Shown: in pieces, positions 7,189 through 8,441 of the stretch
How positions within the stretch are numbered: the stretch's first letter is position 1
Layout of the letters: every line of letters begins with the position of its first letter
Source: BOKV01 sp049289295
GTDB lineage: Bacteria > Pseudomonadota > Alphaproteobacteria > Rhizobiales > Rhizobiaceae
Direction: 5' to 3'
Assembly: GCA_049289295.1 (NCBI GenBank)
Contig: JBATLL010000037.1
Location: 1 to 8,441, forward strand
Length of the DNA stretch: 8,441 bases
Translations under genes and position numbers: made by a program
The notes under the pieces: generated by a model
Told to the model about the DNA's origin: nothing
What the model saw: the letters and a program-made list of their open reading frames with translations, nothing else
Databases searched by the model: none

Positions 7189-7228
7189 CTTATATCCCTG
7201 AAACCACTGAATCTTGGCGAGTTTCAGG
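7189..7228 (-). promoter_or_regulatory. Candidate promoter element with 8-bp inverted repeat
   Basis: On the minus strand, CCTGAAAC and GTTTCAGG (plus-strand arms 7197-7204 and 7221-7228) form a perfect 8-bp inverted repeat with a 16-nt spacer. Two bases later comes TATAAG (7189-7194), a good -10 sequence. No matching -35 is visible at 16-18 nt, as expected if an activator bound the repeat. The predicted start is about 140 nt before the L,D-transpeptidase gene. The rest of the 261-nt gap (7045-7305) holds a small GATCCGGATC palindrome (7051-7060) near the ribosome binding region, and no recognisable gene. Confidence 0.3.
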
Positions 7229-7305
7229 CAGGGCAGACAATGGGGCATAAAAAGCGAAGAAAACCTGTTTGAACCAACCTCTGGCGAGTTCAGCGCACGG
7301 TGAAG

Positions 7306-8076
7306 CTATTTTTCCACCAGCCGCTTCGTCAGCGCGTTGATTTCCGCATCCATCGACATGATTTCACGAATGATCGGCAGGCTTTGATCGGGCGAACGCT
7401 CCACAGACAGGCGCAGCAGGTTCATCCAGTTGACATTGTTCTTCGATCTTGCCGCCTGAATTTCATCAATGACGCTCTGCGACGGGCTGCTGGCGGCGGT
7501 GTCTAGGCTGATCTCGATATCGGCGATCCTTTCGCTGACCGCCACCCTGATGCCATCGCCGATCTGCTGCCAGTTGCTTTTCTCCAGCCCCAGGAAATGC
7601 ACGCCGATGCGCTTGCCGTCCTTTTCCACATTGCCCTTGCGAAAGCCTTCATCGGCAAAACCGAAGCGCAGATGCATGGCAACTACGCCCGGATTGGTCT
7701 CCAGCACTTCGCAATTCAGCTTTTCCAGGCCCAGCACATTGAACACATGTTCGATCATGAAGATTTCGAGCGCCGATCCGACCCCGCCGCGCTCGGCAGC
7801 ATCAAGGTAGAACGCCCAGTCCGCCTTCCTGTGAACCATGTCGATCTGGTTGACGCTCACCACGCCCACCGCCGTCTCGCTGTCGCGCAGCACAGCCATC
7901 ACAATCTGCCGCCTGTCGGTGAGCAGTTTCTCGATCCAGCCAAGGTGTTCGTTGAGCCCGATCTGGTGCTCATTGTACATCGCCTTCCTGACGGCATCGG
8001 AGTTGCGGATTGCCAGCACGTCCATTTTCTGTTCCGTCGTGCAGTAGCAGATGTTCTTCAGCAGATATTTCCGCAA
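7306..8076 (-). CDS. PseH-like GNAT N-acetyltransferase with a C-terminal extension
   Basis: Residues about 5-168 of this 256-residue protein form a GNAT acetyltransferase that resembles PseH, which acetylates UDP-4-amino-4,6-dideoxy-altrosamine in pseudaminic acid synthesis. Seen directly: IRNSDAVRKAMYNEHQI (23-39), WAFYLD (87-92), the acetyl-CoA loop GGVGSALE (97-104), LEKLNCEVLETNP (117-129) and MHLRFGF (134-140). Residues about 170-256 are not part of a standard GNAT domain. They are polar and probably helical, with IDEIQAARSKNNVNWMNLLRL (203-223; shortest core NNVNWMNLL). The start is TTG: no in-frame ATG or GTG precedes it before an upstream stop, a GGAGAAGG ribosome site lies just upstream, and the PseH-like alignment begins almost at once. 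No other amino-sugar or flagellar genes are in the window, so the true substrate is open. Confidence 0.8.
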   Translation of the reverse strand: MRKYLLKNICYCTTEQKMDVLAIRNSDAVRKAMYNEHQIGLNEHLGWIEKLLTDRRQIVMAVLRDSETAVGVVSVNQIDMVHRKADWAFYLDAAERGGVGSALEIFMIEHVFNVLGLEKLNCEVLETNPGVVAMHLRFGFADEGFRKGNVEKDGKRIGVHFLGLEKSNWQQIGDGIRVAVSERIADIEISLDTAASSPSQSVIDEIQAARSKNNVNWMNLLRLSVERSPDQSLPIIREIMSMDAEINALTKRLVEK

Positions 8077-8079
8077 AAC

Positions 8080-8087
8080 CCTTCTCC
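8080..8087 (-). promoter_or_regulatory. Ribosome binding site supporting a TTG start
   Basis: The minus strand reads GGAGAAGG here, with GGAG 7 nt before the TTG at 8076. Two upstream ATGs (8093 and 8089) are in other frames. The first opens an 11-codon reading frame that overlaps the start of the acetyltransferase and ends at 8058. Confidence 0.6.
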
Positions 8088-8122
8088 ATTCATCCCGTCA
8101 GTTGCCTCTCGCCAGTTGCGTT

Positions 8123-8170
8123 GCACAGCGCCTGGAACCGCGAAGCGAGTGTACACAGTTCGCGCTGTGC
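8123..8170 (-). repeat. Strong inverted repeat in the leader of the acetyltransferase gene
   Basis: The arms GCACAGCGC (8123-8131) and GCGCTGTGC (8162-8170) are perfect 9-bp complements. Inside them, GAAC (8135-8138) pairs with GTTC (8158-8161) across a 3-nt bulge, so about 13 bp can form. The loop holds the palindrome GTGTACAC (8149-8156). No T-run follows on either strand, so this is not a terminator. It may be an RNA leader structure, an operator, or a copy of a dispersed intergenic repeat. A small CCGCC/GGCGG hairpin (8170-8184) adjoins it. Confidence 0.5.
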
Positions 8171-8203
8171 CGCCCACCTGGCGGGCATATGTCTGGATCG
8201 CAC

Positions 8204-8238
8204 AAAGAAAAAGGGCTCGCAATTCCTTGCAAGCCCTT
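8204..8238 (-). terminator. Intrinsic terminator of rpsI
   Basis: Read on the minus strand, AAGGGCTTGCAA pairs with TTGCGAGCCCTT around a GGAA tetraloop: 12 bp with one G-U pair, followed by a T-rich tail (TTTTTCTTT). It begins 30 nt after the rpsI stop. It separates rpsI from the acetyltransferase gene, which must then have its own promoter in 8077-8203; I could not identify that promoter. Confidence 0.92.
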
Positions 8239-8267
8239 GTCCTGATCGAATTGACCAGCTTTCGAAA

Positions 8268-8441
8268 TCAGCGCTTCGAGAACTGGAAGGAGCGGCGAGC
8301 CTTCGCCTTGCCGTACTTCTTGCGCTCGACGGTACGGCTGTCGCGGGTCAGGAAGCCGCCCTTCTTGAGCACGCCGCGCAGGCCGGGCTCGTAGTAGGTC
8401 AGCGCCTTGGAGATGCCGTGGCGCACCGCGCCGGCCCGGCC
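8268..8441 (-). CDS. rpsI: 30S ribosomal protein S9, C-terminal part (truncated by window edge)
   Basis: The last 57 residues of ribosomal protein S9 are encoded on the minus strand; the 5' part lies beyond the window. Seen directly: AVRHGISKAL, then LLKKGGFLTRD-like VLKKGGFLTRDSRTVERKKYG, and the basic tail ending FQFSKR. The conserved C-terminal arginine and its preceding basic tail reach toward P-site tRNA in the ribosome. In most bacteria rplM lies directly upstream of rpsI, but that would be outside this window. A strong terminator follows. The visible part is intact. Confidence 0.97.
   Translation of the reverse strand, partial: GRAGAVRHGISKALTYYEPGLRGVLKKGGFLTRDSRTVERKKYGKAKARRSFQFSKR

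Noticed and set aside
8101..8200. Possible tRNA or small RNA gene suggested by the dense pairing upstream of the acetyltransferase
   Set aside because: There is no T-loop GGTTC-A-A-TCC pattern in the right place, no cloverleaf, and no terminator following; only the hairpin is supported.
7597..8394. A 265-codon plus-strand frame running over the acetyltransferase, the spacer and into rpsI
   Set aside because: It crosses two real minus-strand genes and a terminator hairpin, and has no domain features.

Overview
The window looks like a chromosomal housekeeping region from a high-GC alphaproteobacterium, most likely in the Hyphomicrobiales (Rhizobiales). The evidence is the gene order ribD-ribE-ribH-nusB, which I know from Brucella and relatives, a lumazine synthase that resembles Brucella RibH1, a proton-pumping pyrophosphatase with the K+-independent signature, and a Tat-exported YcbB-type L,D-transpeptidase. 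I cannot name a genus from the sequence alone.

Layout. Positions 1-3379 (+ strand) hold a compact riboflavin operon: the 3' end of ribD, then ribE, ribH, nusB and an MFS membrane transporter. Gaps are 4 nt (ribD-ribE), 102 nt (ribE-ribH) and 4 nt (ribH-nusB), and nusB overlaps the transporter by 4 nt (ATGA). After a 174-nt region with a plausible promoter comes hppA (3554-5713, +), closed by a strong hairpin terminator. Convergent to it on the minus strand is an L,D-transpeptidase (5788-7044). Upstream of that gene is about 260 nt of non-coding DNA with candidate regulatory sites. Then, still on the minus strand, come a PseH-like GNAT acetyltransferase with an extra C-terminal segment (7306-8076), a non-coding stretch with a strong inverted repeat, an intrinsic terminator, and the 3' end of rpsI (8268-8441).

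How the genes work together. RibD, RibH and RibE carry out consecutive late steps of riboflavin synthesis. NusB is a transcription antitermination factor that often travels with ribH. The coupled MFS protein is a candidate flavin transporter by position only. HppA uses pyrophosphate to pump protons. The L,D-transpeptidase remodels peptidoglycan in the periplasm, RpsI is a ribosomal protein, and the acetyltransferase probably acts on a nucleotide-linked amino sugar.

I see no phage genes, insertion sequences, CRISPR arrays or tRNA genes, and no clear new multi-gene system. The points most worth a second look are the operon-embedded transporter, the acetyltransferase with its C-terminal extension and structured leader, and the inverted repeats at the hppA and L,D-transpeptidase promoters.
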